64,000 nucleotides of DNA from Nomia melanderi. Its lineage: Eukaryota; Arthropoda; Insecta; Hymenoptera; Halictidae. Location: NCBI RefSeq assembly GCF_051020985.1, contig NC_134999.1:38129660-38193659 (forward strand), in the 5' to 3' direction. A program made the position numbers and the translations under genes. Of this stretch, positions 1-10,359 are shown one piece after another; position 1 is the first letter of the stretch; the number at the start of each line of letters is the position of its first letter. The notes under the pieces were generated by a model. The model had not been told where the DNA came from. It saw only the letters and a program-made list of their open reading frames with translations, and made no database searches.

Positions 1-1608
1 TTTTTTGGTTGGGGACGGAGATGAATTCTTCAATATTTTAAAGTAACTAATTATCTTTCGAGGTGAATATTAATCATTCTTCGAGGTGGAAAATATGACA
101 GAGGCATAATGGATTAAAAGAGAAGTTTTCGGTGCAGAATTCGAGTAGAAGAGGTTACAGAAACTACGAAATCTAGACTGGAGAGAAAGTCCCCGTGGCG
201 CGAGATGCGAGCGCAATTACACCCGGGCGATAAAAGTGTTACTTCGCGGTGTAATTTAGAAATATTTTTACGCCCGTTTCATTCGGCTAGGAAACGAGAA
301 CCGAGGAACGGAATTGCTACTTCGGCCGAGCAATTCGCCCGCGAGTTTCCACGTCGCTCCTGTTTATACTCTACTTTCCACCGGAGGGAACTACCGGTAA
401 AGTTTTCCCCTTTCGATGAGAGGAATGTAAAATCGTGCTGTAAAAAGCCAGGCCCGTTGGGCGATCGTCGCGAGGAAGCGCAGAATATTTTCTACCCTTC
501 AACCCTTCGACCCAGGAACGGGAAAGTATTATCGACAGAAATTATTCTGTCGTCACCGGACACAGGAAACTGAAGCGAACACAATACGACCGTTGACAAT
601 CCGTCGCGCCGGCAATAATTCTCAGGACGTTCATTTTCGCATTTCCTAAAGTTGTTATGAGTCAATAACTGTCACCTCGGGTAAGTAGAAAATGAGATTA
701 ACCATTCAAGCGCTATCACGCCTTTCAGATTCAATTACACCGTCGAACGTCGAAACCTTCGTTCAATATCCATTAAAACACCTTCACCTTTATCATTTTA
801 ATCGGCATCGTACGTATTCATTAATCTGCATCAATCGAACGCACAATCTCTCCACGGATATTAAATTTAATAACCTCTATCAAATATTAAATACCCTTGT
901 TATTACACCGGAGGCATTAATACAAAATCAATAACATAGAATGTCGTTCGTGTTTCCACGGCAGCGCCACGATTAAAACGAACAAAGTTAATCATATCGC
1001 CACATTGACAAGTCCCACCAACGGTCGAACGATCAACGTACAATTAACCGGAGAGCGTTTAACCCATTTCTCATTCATTCCGAGATCACCGGTTGACCAG
1101 GTAAGCAACGAATTTCCCCATAGGTTCGCCAGCCCGAGTTACCGAAAACCCCAGGCTAGCCGGCGCGATCTCTTCATTCCCCATTCAACGTTGCCTCTCG
1201 CTATCCCCGTGAAAAACAAGGTAAAAGGCGTGCTGATGAGGTCTCCAATTATCCGTCGATTCTTACGAGCGGCAGACGAATGCCGCGCAGGGGCGGGGGA
1301 TGAACCGGGGGAGGGGGATGGATCTTTTTAAAGTAGAAAGTTCCGTGGTGCGCGGGAGGACCTATCGGCTTTAGGAAAGTTCTCTGCGGTGGCTGTCGGT
1401 CGTAGGCAGCGGCAGAGAGCAGCAACGTCGACGCGGGTTCCTCTCGTCGCCTAATTGAATGGCATTTTATTTAGCACAGTTCCCCGCACTCTGGATAGCC
1501 GCCATTTACCTCAATTACGTAATTCACCGTACACAACCGACCGCGGCAGCTACCCACCATGGGCATTGCATGGTGATGGCCATACCGATGCCGATGGTGG
1601 CGGGTAGT

Positions 1609-1679
1609 CGGCGGCGGCGGCGGCGGCGGTGGCGGCTGCGGCGGTGCTGGTGGTGGTGGCGGCGGTGATGGTGGTGGTC
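1609..1679. repeat. Imperfect CGG/GGT trinucleotide repeat
   Basis: This is a run of GGC, CGG and GGT triplets, interrupted by single substitutions. In one frame it gives a meaningless Arg/Trp-rich peptide, so I treat it as a simple repeat and not as coding sequence. Confidence 0.85.
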
Positions 1680-2910
1680 AACTGATGACACGTGTTTGCG
1701 CTACCGCCGCCGTGCAATTAGCCCCCCAATGTAATTTCGCGCTGTAAGAGCGTGCCACGCTCTTTTGGCCTAGTGCCGTACCTGAGGGCGCTCCCGTACC
1801 CCCGTATTATCAAGAGGGAAGTGATTTTCTCCCGCGGAGACGTAGAAAAATTCGATTTTAAGTACCGCACCGGCGGCGATACGCCGGTTTATTTTTGCAT
1901 CCGGTTTTATCCATCGGCGGATACCATTCCACTTTGCGGCACCGGACTGGTTGTCCTCGAGACTTTGACCCACTGATAAAAATCGGCCGCGAGCGCCATC
2001 GACGATGCCCGATCTGTCGAGAAATGGACACCTTCGTTTAGATCGGGGCCAGGTGTTTTTTCGTTCGTCCTTTCTATCGGAAAAATGGGAAAGTGGTTTG
2101 TGTTTGTGGATTTTTATGGCTCTCGTTACGATCCAGTTCGGAGTTTCGTGGGATTAATCATTCAGAGTGAAAGGAGACTAACGTTGTCGACGTAGGAAGT
2201 TTGCTTCGTACGATTTGAATGAAAAAGTGACGAGTTTAGAGTCTACTGAATGTTATTCGCGTAAGGAACACTTGAAGTTGAATGTCGAGTGGAAAATGTA
2301 ATGACGATTTAACGCTCGAACGAATGGTAAAGGAAGTAAGAGGATCGAAGCCGGGTTTCGATCGATTGGAGCAAAGTTAGCGGTGCAGAAGTGGACGTTG
2401 TTTATATGGAAACTAATTCCCCGTACGCTTCTATTGTCCGGCGTCGTGCAATTAATCTCACGTGGCCAGGCGACGGTATCGGGGATAAATATTCGCGTAA
2501 TTGAAGTATCGAGTAGGTGTGCGCCGGCGGAACGTGATGCAATGTTAATGAACGGGGTATTATCTCGGTAACTAGTATCATTGGAGACGATACCCGTGGC
2601 CGAGCCGGTAATCGTGCTCGCCGACTGATTAGGCGTAATTATCATTCGGCCGAAGAAATGTCCTCGCGTTGGCCGGTCTCTGTCGCCAACCGTTCTGCTC
2701 CCGATTCTCTCCGTGATCCTCGCTCCCGCGTCTTTCTCTATCGCCCTCTATCTCTGCCTCGGAGGCAATCCGGGGCCTCGTTAATTAAAATCATCGTTTG
2801 TCAATTACTCGGTTGGGTAAATTTATGATCCGCCGGCTGGCTGAGCAAGGGTAAACAATGAATCCATGGAGCGGAGCGATGAAAAAATTGCCGTGGAAGA
2901 CAAATAAAAA

Positions 2911-2957
2911 GGAAGAAGAAGTAGAGAAGAAGCAGAAGAAGAAGAAGAAAAAAAAGA
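2911..2957. repeat. GAA-rich purine repeat
   Basis: This is an imperfect GAA/GAAG microsatellite on the + strand that ends in a short A-run followed by GAGG. It has no coding interpretation. Confidence 0.8.
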
Positions 2958-5099
2958 GGTAACGTCAATTCTGGGAAGACGATTAGGAGCGATCAGATAA
3001 AGCGCGGTGGTAGCGGCGTCGGCGGCGGCCAGGAGCATGTCGTTTCTCAATCGTTCCGGCGACTTTCGACTTAATTAGACGTTTCTGTCGCTCTGATTTT
3101 GTCAGCTCTAATCTCGCCGCGTAAAGAGTGCCAATAATGCTCATCCGAGCTGCTGTCAAACGGTAGGTGGCACCGCGCGACGACAATGTTCGCCAGCTCG
3201 TTAAATACTTGACGACGACAAATATACCGGCCTGTTCGCGGTGTTTCTGTGATAATTTGATTTCAAGGCTGCAATATCGTGGCATTTTCCGCTGTGAAAA
3301 TTTGTTCTTCGCCGTGGTATCACTGAATCTTCGTGTTTATAGATATAACGAGCGAATTATAAGATTATGGAAGCGATTCCTGCGTATCCTTGAAATTACC
3401 AAATCATTTTTATCGAATTAATTGAACACTTTCAAAGAACGGTGACTCACGGGGAATCAGCTAAGGTTAGAATATTTGCCGAACGAGATCTGATTCTTTT
3501 CCATAGCTTCGCCTGTCCACCGTGCCACACGCACAGATAGGATCAGCGAAAAGAGCTGTCGCGTTACGAAATTTCCTCGTCCCGCACATATTATTCCTTT
3601 TTTCGCCCTCGCCATGCTACCGGCTTCTATGGCCTCTCCAAGCGAAATTGGCCCGATAAAAAATTCTATTACCTATAATGCGACCTCCCGCGAGATTAGC
3701 ATCTTTCAAAGAAAATTTGGGTCACAGCTCGCGTTACACCTATTCCCGGTATGCAATTTTCGATGTGCCTTTGAAACGGGCACTGGGTAGATTGAAGAGA
3801 TCAGTGGGAAAGTTTGCGGGATCAAAGGCGTTTTATGGAATTTTTATGTGCTAGACTGTATTTCACGTATTTCTCGGAAAGAAGATTTCCATTAATAATG
3901 AAGAAAACAGGAGGATAAAGCTTTCTTACGTACTTCAAAGACTCGAGACGTATCGTTCGGGTTTTTTTGGAAGGCATTAAAATGTAGTTGAATACTTTCG
4001 TCACACCGTGTTTATAGTCTTGCGTGCCTTCAATATTCAGGTTTCATATTTTTTTTCGATTAATTTATGTGGTAATTATTTTAAGTGAGTCTATTGAATA
4101 TTTTCTGCCAGGAAGAGTTATTCGAAGATTTATTCAAGGCTTCCATGAAAAATCATGTGAAATCCCTTTGGCGAAAAATTCCCTTCCGAAGAATGAATCC
4201 GGGGGGCATAGCCGCGACGTTGCGTGTATTTATACATGAGAACGGAAAAACGTGTCGTACGAGCTGCTCCACCTCCGTCTGCCAGCGGTCCACTCCTTTC
4301 GCGGTGGGTTAATGGGCGGAGCCAAGGACGTCGTCTGTTGTCAAACTGTCACGGCAACGTCCGAGTGTCTTTTATTAGTATGCACGTTCTTAATTCCTTA
4401 TTTGTATGCAAGTGCATCGAATAAGTGGTGTTTTCTTTGAATCGTGGCCTACCAGAATAAAATCATAGCAAACCGCGGATACTTGCATTTCGGAGCTACC
4501 TCGCGCATTCCAGTACGATCTCTGTACAATTTCTGGTTTTCAACAAACGAAACCATATTTTCCAAACCAAAAAATCCTGCGAGGAGCTACTACCACCTTC
4601 AATTTCGAATCGAAGCCTGTCAAATTCTACCATTTCATATCGGATCGAAGAAAAAATGAATTCGATACGGACCAGAGCATCAACGATAAATTTCCCATGG
4701 AAAATGCACATGCAGAAAATCGCTGAAACCATCGCGACTCGTTCCGAAATCAAATGAAACCGTCGAAACGACTTCCCACAGCGGAATCCACTCGCGTTCC
4801 AGATGTCACCGAGTCCTCAACCCTCAATTCCCGTGGAATCGGCGGTCGATAGAGGAGAGCGGGCAGTTACGACGGTGGGCGAAACTGCGCTCCATGCATA
4901 CAAGCAACCCGGAGCGTGGTCTCCGAGTATCTTCCCGAGCCTTATACCCCCGACGGAGTCTGTCGGGAGTAGTGGCGGCTAGGTGCGCGCACGACGAACG
5001 AAAAGGGACCGGCGGACAGGTAGAAGAGAACACCTCCGCGTACGACGTTTTGCCCCGAGGGCGTCGGGCTCTGGAAGGCGTGGCCAATTACGAGCCCCA

Positions 5100-5160
5100 C
5101 CCACGCGGCCACCATAATGGCCTCCGCGTAGCCAACGGTTTCGCTTGACGTCATGGTCGC
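5100..5160 (+). promoter_or_regulatory. CRE-type site with adjacent Pho/YY1-like GCCAT core
   Basis: TGACGTCA at 5146-5153 is a perfect palindromic CREB/ATF consensus. About 30 bp upstream, the complement of CATAATGGCC contains GCCATTATG, which matches the GCCAT core bound by Pho/YY1. Both lie in the CpG-rich stretch before the inferred Dll leader. Dll and Dlx genes are known Polycomb targets, which makes a Pho-like site plausible, but a single core match is weak evidence of function. Confidence 0.3.
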
Positions 5161-5403
5161 GTGGTGGGAGAGCGGCGGCAGGGCCAATCGGTTGGCGCGG
5201 TAACGGGCGCTCGGGGCGTGGCCGTGAGTGGCGCCACCGCGGCGACTTTCGGAAACCGTGCACCGGGCTCCGGGGAGAGGCTCCGGCTTCATTATGTATC
5301 ATTATACCGGTCCGCGCCGCGCGGTGTGCACTGCAGTTACTGGGCCAGGCGCGCGTGTGTGCTTTTCTCTCTTCTTCGTCCGTGATCGTCGTCGTCGTCT
5401 CGT

Positions 5404-5571
5404 CCTTCCTCCTCTTCTTCTCCTCCTCCTTCTTCTTCTTCTTCTTCTCCTTCTTCTTCTTCTTCTTCTGCTTCTTCTTCTTCTTCTTCTTCTTCTTCTG
5501 CTGCTACTACAACAACTACAACAACTACTATACTACTACTACTACCTCTTCTCGTTCTTCTTCTTCCACCC
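5404..5571. repeat. TTC/CTT microsatellite followed by ACT/ACA triplets
   Basis: A long run of TTC triplets with CCT and CTG interruptions passes into ACT/ACA triplets at about 5506-5545 and returns to TTC. Translated, it produces poly-Leu, poly-Phe or poly-Ser frames, which explains the long but meaningless open frames here. It lies in or just before the inferred Dll 5' leader, so its length could vary within the transcribed leader or promoter. Confidence 0.9.
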
Positions 5572-6539
5572 TACGCTGAGCTGTATCGGCGTGCATCGTC
5601 GCGGCCGTTTTCGTCGGCAGCACGTCGCGCGACACGATGCCACACGGCGAATAATCATCCGCCGTGTTACCCGCGTGGAAAACGCATTTGCTGGCTGGCC
5701 GAGCGAGCGAGCGTGTATGTGTGCGCGCGCGCGCACGCCCCGGTGTCATCATCACGGCGACGTACAATTAAATCACGGCCGGAGCGGTTCGCGCGAGTGT
5801 ACTACCTACCCGTCAAACGGAGAGCAGTGGGGTCGACAGATTACCGGTTCCCGTCGGAGAAGCTGGACCGACAACACCCGTGGTCGCATCCGGGACCCGC
5901 CGTTGAACCGCCGATGCGGTTTCCGGTTCACCGTGTCCGGGATTTATTTTCGGTCAGTGCCGCGCTCCTAATCGTTAGTGCCTGCCGGGATCGTCGTCGG
6001 TCAGACACGCGCGCGCGCTACGCGGTGCGCTCAACGGGCACGACGGACACGTTTTCCCGGGACCCAGTAGAGTGAACAACACGGAACCGTCGCGCGAGTG
6101 AAACGATCCAGTATGTGGTTGGACACTTCGCGGCCCGACGCGGAACGCTTCGCTGCGATCGGATCGATCGCGAGCTGACGCGCGCGACGCGGACGGCGAC
6201 CAGGCGTCTGAATCTACTTTGTGCCTGACTCTCCGAGTGCTCCGTGGATCGAGGGATCCCGTCTGTGGTGAAGTGGTTACATAGTGACGATACTCTGACA
6301 GCCAAACTCGAACGAACTTCGTGGAATAGTGAAGCTACGCAAAGGTGGCCGTTTGCTCAGTGACAATCTCCAGTTTCTCCGTTTACACCGCCGTGTAACA
6401 GTGAAGTATACGGAACCCCGCTTAACCGGTGACAGTGGACAGAACGAACGCGAACTATCATCCGTGCGATCGATGCGTCTATCAGCCACCTAACCGATAT
6501 CATCGTCCAACAGAGTCGACGTTCATTGGTGAAGCTTAG

Positions 6540-6767
6540 CAAGTCTTAGGCACCAAGATTCGTGCGCCGTACTGTGTTCGCGCGTCGGCGGCGGCGACGA
6601 CGTCGTCGGCGAGTTTGTCCGCGAGAACCGTGGGCTGTGGCGGCGGCATCGACGTCGCGACTAAGGTGGAGCGTCCGGGCAGCACGACGACGCTCAACTT
6701 CACGGACCTGGGGAGCCCATTCGGGGCGGGCGACCCCTGTCCGTCTAGCACCCCGACCCCGAATAGC
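6540..6767 (+). other. In-frame open extension upstream of the Dll ATG
   Basis: The Dll reading frame stays open for 76 codons before the first ATG at 6768. The nearest upstream in-frame stop is TAG at 6537-6539, and no ATG occurs in between. The last third reads like protein (STTTLNFTDLGSPFGAGD, then PCPSSTPTPNS) and runs straight into the Dll N-terminus. It may be 5' UTR that is open by chance in GC-rich DNA. It could also be translated from a near-cognate codon such as TTG at 6615, or be coding sequence spliced from an upstream exon. Confidence 0.35.
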
Positions 6768-7251
6768 ATGTCGGGAGGCGGCGGGCCATCCGGCGGCGGT
6801 GGTGGCGGCGGTGGCGGCGGAGCGACCGCGGCTGGTGCTGGCTCCGACATGGAGCAGCATCTTCATCACACCGGGCTCGGCTCGGTGACCCCTGGCCCGC
6901 CGGGCGGCAACGGCGGCGACAGCACCGCGTCCAGCACACCCGTCTCACAGAGCGGCAAATCCGCTTTCATCGAGCTGCAACACAACAATCTTTACAATCC
7001 GGCCAGCCTGCGTGGCGGCTACCCCGGCGGGCACAACGTGCCCGGTGCCCATCAGTTCTCGCACCAGGTCGGCGCGCTCGGACATCAAACCTCCGGCCCC
7101 GGCAGCGGGAACCAGCAACACGCTGACGCGGGATTCCCCAGTCCTAGGTCCGCGCTAGCCGGATATCCGTTCGCGCCCATGCACCAGCACAACGCCTACG
7201 GATATCACCTGGGATCGTACGCGCCCCAATGCCCCTCGCCGCCCAAGGACG
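6768..7251 (+). CDS. Dll: Distal-less homeobox protein, coding exon 1 (N-terminal part)
   Basis: This exon encodes residues 1-161 of Distal-less, a nuclear transcription factor that specifies distal appendage, antennal and sensory identity in insects. Counting from the first in-frame ATG at 6768 (A at -3), the protein opens with MSGGGGPS and a ten-Gly tract at about 9-18. A second ATG at 6849 (MEQHLHH) has an equally good context and could be the true start. Family blocks follow: GKSAFIELQ at about 63-71, GFPSPRSAL from 122, and YGYHLGSYAPQCPSPPKD at 144-161. These match the N-terminal blocks of fly Dll. The exon ends after one base of a codon (G at 7251) at a strong donor, G|GTGAGT. It has no homeodomain of its own; that begins in exon 2. 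Family membership is secure from these blocks plus the exon 2 match; the start codon is uncertain. Confidence 0.93.
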
Positions 7252-10200
7252 GTGAGTACCCCAACTGTATGTATTCGCAGACATTTTTTATTACTACTAC
7301 TTAGTGGATAGAGATTGGCTGCCGCGTTCACTGCTACGGACTGATCTGTGGACAGACGGTGGAACAGAATCGTGTGTCGGATCATTGGGAATCGTCTCTG
7401 TTTAACTTTGCTACGGAAGACGTCGGAAACGCTAGAGTCTGTGGCAGTTAACGCGTCGAGCCTGAGTTCGCTCGTGGAATCACCTGATCGGAGGCAGCTT
7501 TTCTTTGGGGAGTCAGTTTCGGAGTGTGTCGAGAGGATCGATGTTTGACGGTTCTCGAGGGGTATGGAGTACGGTTTGTGCTCTGGAGATTCATGCGCGA
7601 ATGGATGCTGTGTTCGGGTGATTTCACGGGACACGGAGCCGTTCGAGAGCACACGGGATAGACCGCCGGATCGCGATGGGTTTCGTTCCGGGTACTTAGA
7701 CGTGTCTTTTCGGAGGATGCTGGAGGGGTCTGCGGCTATTCAACGTGTGCTCTTCGGGTATAAGTTAGAGATAAGTGTGTAGAACGAGGATGCCATCGTG
7801 CCAGATGATAGGCAGGATGGAGTAGAGTGGGTTTATCGTGGATGCTTCGGAAACGGTGAAAACTAGAAGCTGCATAGTTGATGAAAATTGTCGAACAAAA
7901 CCCACCACGCGTACAGCGCTAAACTTAAACCGAATGTCGAGAAATGTCAACTACACCGAAACGAGTAGCTAAACATCGTGCAGTGTACACAGAGCCAAGG
8001 TGGATCGGTTTCCAATTCGTTAGGATGTCCCGTCGGGAGCGATTGGTCACAGCGAGGCGCCAAATCGCGGTCGTAAACCAGTATGCTGATTCCGGCGCGG
8101 CGAGAAGTGTAGCGCTCTGACGAAAAAAGGAACGAAAACGGAAGAAGGGAATCTAGAGTAGCAGGTAGCGGTCGGTCGTCGGCCCGCCGCCGCGCGCGTC
8201 GTGCGGGCACAATAACGCCGGCCACCGGAATAAGATATACGACTAGGAAAGAGAATCCTCTTGGGACCCGAAAAAGTCCCGCAAAGCAGCCTAACGAACG
8301 AAACAAAAAGGCCCGCTGGGCTGAATGGGAATAGTCGCGGGACACCGTGCGGCGGAGAGCGGCGCTCCTGGATATTTCAGACCGCCGCTGCGGAATACGC
8401 AACTGTTCTTTCCTCCCGCCGGGGCCTCCTCCTCTTTTTCTGCCGCTCTGTCGCCCATCTGGAATCGCATTAGCGCGGACTCGATCGCGATTTTTCTGCG
8501 GTGCGTGAAATCGCCAGTCAGCTAATTGCGTTTCTCGTTAACCGGACACTTCTGTTTTGCGCTGGCCGCTTCCTGGTCGGCAATGAAGATCATCGAAGTT
8601 CCGTGGGAGGATCGCGGCCGTTCGATTAGAATATCGCTTGATTCCTGATTACAATTCTCATTCTTCTTACTCGTTTTTGCCACATTTCGAGAATGGCCGG
8701 TGTGTCTTTCGTTGCTCTTCTTGCCATGTTTCCTGGCCAACGGGTGACTTCGTTAATAAGAAATGGGGAATTTGTTGTCTGCTCGCTTGTCGTACTAGGT
8801 TGAACGTTATAGTCCGTTGTCGCGCGAGAGGAAGAAAGAAGTTTGAAAGAAAGCTGCTAAGATAATTGACAGCCAGCTGGATTTGTATTGGTTTTTGTCG
8901 GCTAAGCTGTGTTGGATATAGATCTCTTTTTTCTGTTCTTCGAAGGTGATTAAAGGAATGTGATTTTTTAGGGCGGATGAATCGGTTTGTTTTTAATTTG
9001 TTTTCCATTCTTCGGAGCAGATTTCTTGCGTCAGATTTTCAGAGGGTGATTTTGATTATTAAGTGGAAAGCGATTGGAAAAGTTCGATAATTTTATCGCG
9101 GAGGCACGGATGATAGATCTGGGTAGACTCCGACCGCCATTTTGCATAGCACGATACGTCAATTCGTCTTCGCTCGTTTCAAGCCGTGCCTACACGTGGC
9201 TTGTGATGAAAAAATTACCGAGTTTACGGGCTAAACGAATTACTACGCATCTGCGCCTAAGTTTTAGCTCCGCATTAACTTGTTAAGTGAAGAATATGAG
9301 TCAGCTCGTCCTTTGCCAACGTCGGCGTTCCTTCTAGCTCACTTCTCGACTTTGATTGTGTTATAATATTGTAACGCCGATGTAAATTGCATATTCAGCG
9401 CAGCGTAAGATACTTTAATTCCCATCTGTTCGCCTCTAAGATGCATTTATTTACTACAAAATCGTTCTCCATTGTTCCCTAAAACGAACAGCACATAAAT
9501 AAACGTATTAATAATAATCGTGTGAATCCAGTGGATAAAAATATTCCTCGAACAGGAAGGAACCGATTGATTCTAAACGCGAAAGAGAAGAAAATAATTC
9601 TACAATGAAACTCTCGACTGCACGCGCAGAATTAGCGAGTCCATTTGACTGCAAACTTTCCAAACCAAAATACAAAGTGAGGTCCAACCGTGCAATTACG
9701 CGGCTCGCGAAAATTTCTAATAACAGTGGATACACAACTGCCCCGTCGACGGCCGAAGGAAGAAATTAAAGCGACGCGCGGGGCGACGCATTGAACTTAA
9801 AACGTAGCGTTGCGTCGGGGAATGCCGGGGAAGAAATTCAGCGCGGAAGGGTTGAAACAGTAATTGGAAGAGTTCCATCGTACCGGCGATTACGTCCATC
9901 GTCAAGCTTTTTGTCCCCCGCGCGACTAACGAATTCAAAACTGTCGACGGAAGAATCCTCGCGGGAAACCTTCGGAGAACATAATAAGATTCGTCCTTGG
10001 TTCAGCCGGCGACAGTCCGGAACCCTTCACCAACCCCTAGCCGCGCACGTAAATTAATAATAACCGGTGTTCTTCTCCCTTTCCACCTGCTCCCCGTGTC
10101 CGGCGGCGTTCCTTACATTATGAAAAGCACGATGACGCTGCGAGCCACCCCCTCGCGCGTTTGAAACCGCAAGCGCATCGGTTATAGGTAATCTCGAGGC

Positions 10201-10331
10201 TTGTCGAAAATTGCTAGGAAGCGAATAATTCCCGGATGAGCCGGGAACGAAGAGAAATAGGAGAAAAGAAAAGGGTTCATCCCCTAGATACTCTCCGAAT
10301 GGTTTCCTGTCGCCGCGAATCATCGAACGGT

Positions 10332-10359
10332 CGCTCGCCGCTCGCCGCTCGCCGCTCGC
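10332..10359. repeat. Four tandem copies of a 7-bp CGCTCGC unit
   Basis: CGCTCGC is repeated four times without interruption and then runs into CGCGCGCG. It is a short GC-rich minisatellite within Dll intron 1. Confidence 0.9.

Larger units (their letters stand above)
1..5300. other. Upstream intergenic DNA, no recognised gene
   Basis: I find no open frame here with a recognisable domain, plausible splice sites and protein-like composition. The frames present are short, often overlap on both strands, and are rich in Arg and Ser as expected from CpG-rich noncoding DNA. Two purine-rich or CGG-type simple repeats and a CRE-containing stretch are listed separately. Because Dll lies immediately downstream on the + strand, this DNA probably holds part of its 5' regulatory region, but that is inferred from position only. 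Confidence 0.6.
5330..6767 (+). promoter_or_regulatory. Dll: Inferred promoter and 5' leader of Distal-less
   Basis: This CpG-dense stretch precedes the first Dll coding exon. It contains several Inr-like TCAGT(G) motifs, including TCAGTG at 5954-5959, and no convincing TATA box at a proper distance. That pattern fits a broad developmental promoter with a long leader. It also contains a GAGC/CG alternating tract around 5700-5740 and several short upstream ATG frames. The exact transcription start, and whether an intron lies within this leader, cannot be fixed from sequence alone. Confidence 0.4.

Noticed and set aside
5228..5971. 247-codon open frame with long poly-Leu, and overlapping Phe/Ser frames
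   Set aside because: The length comes entirely from the TTC microsatellite. The flanks are Arg-rich noise with no motif, and it lies in the inferred Dll promoter or leader.
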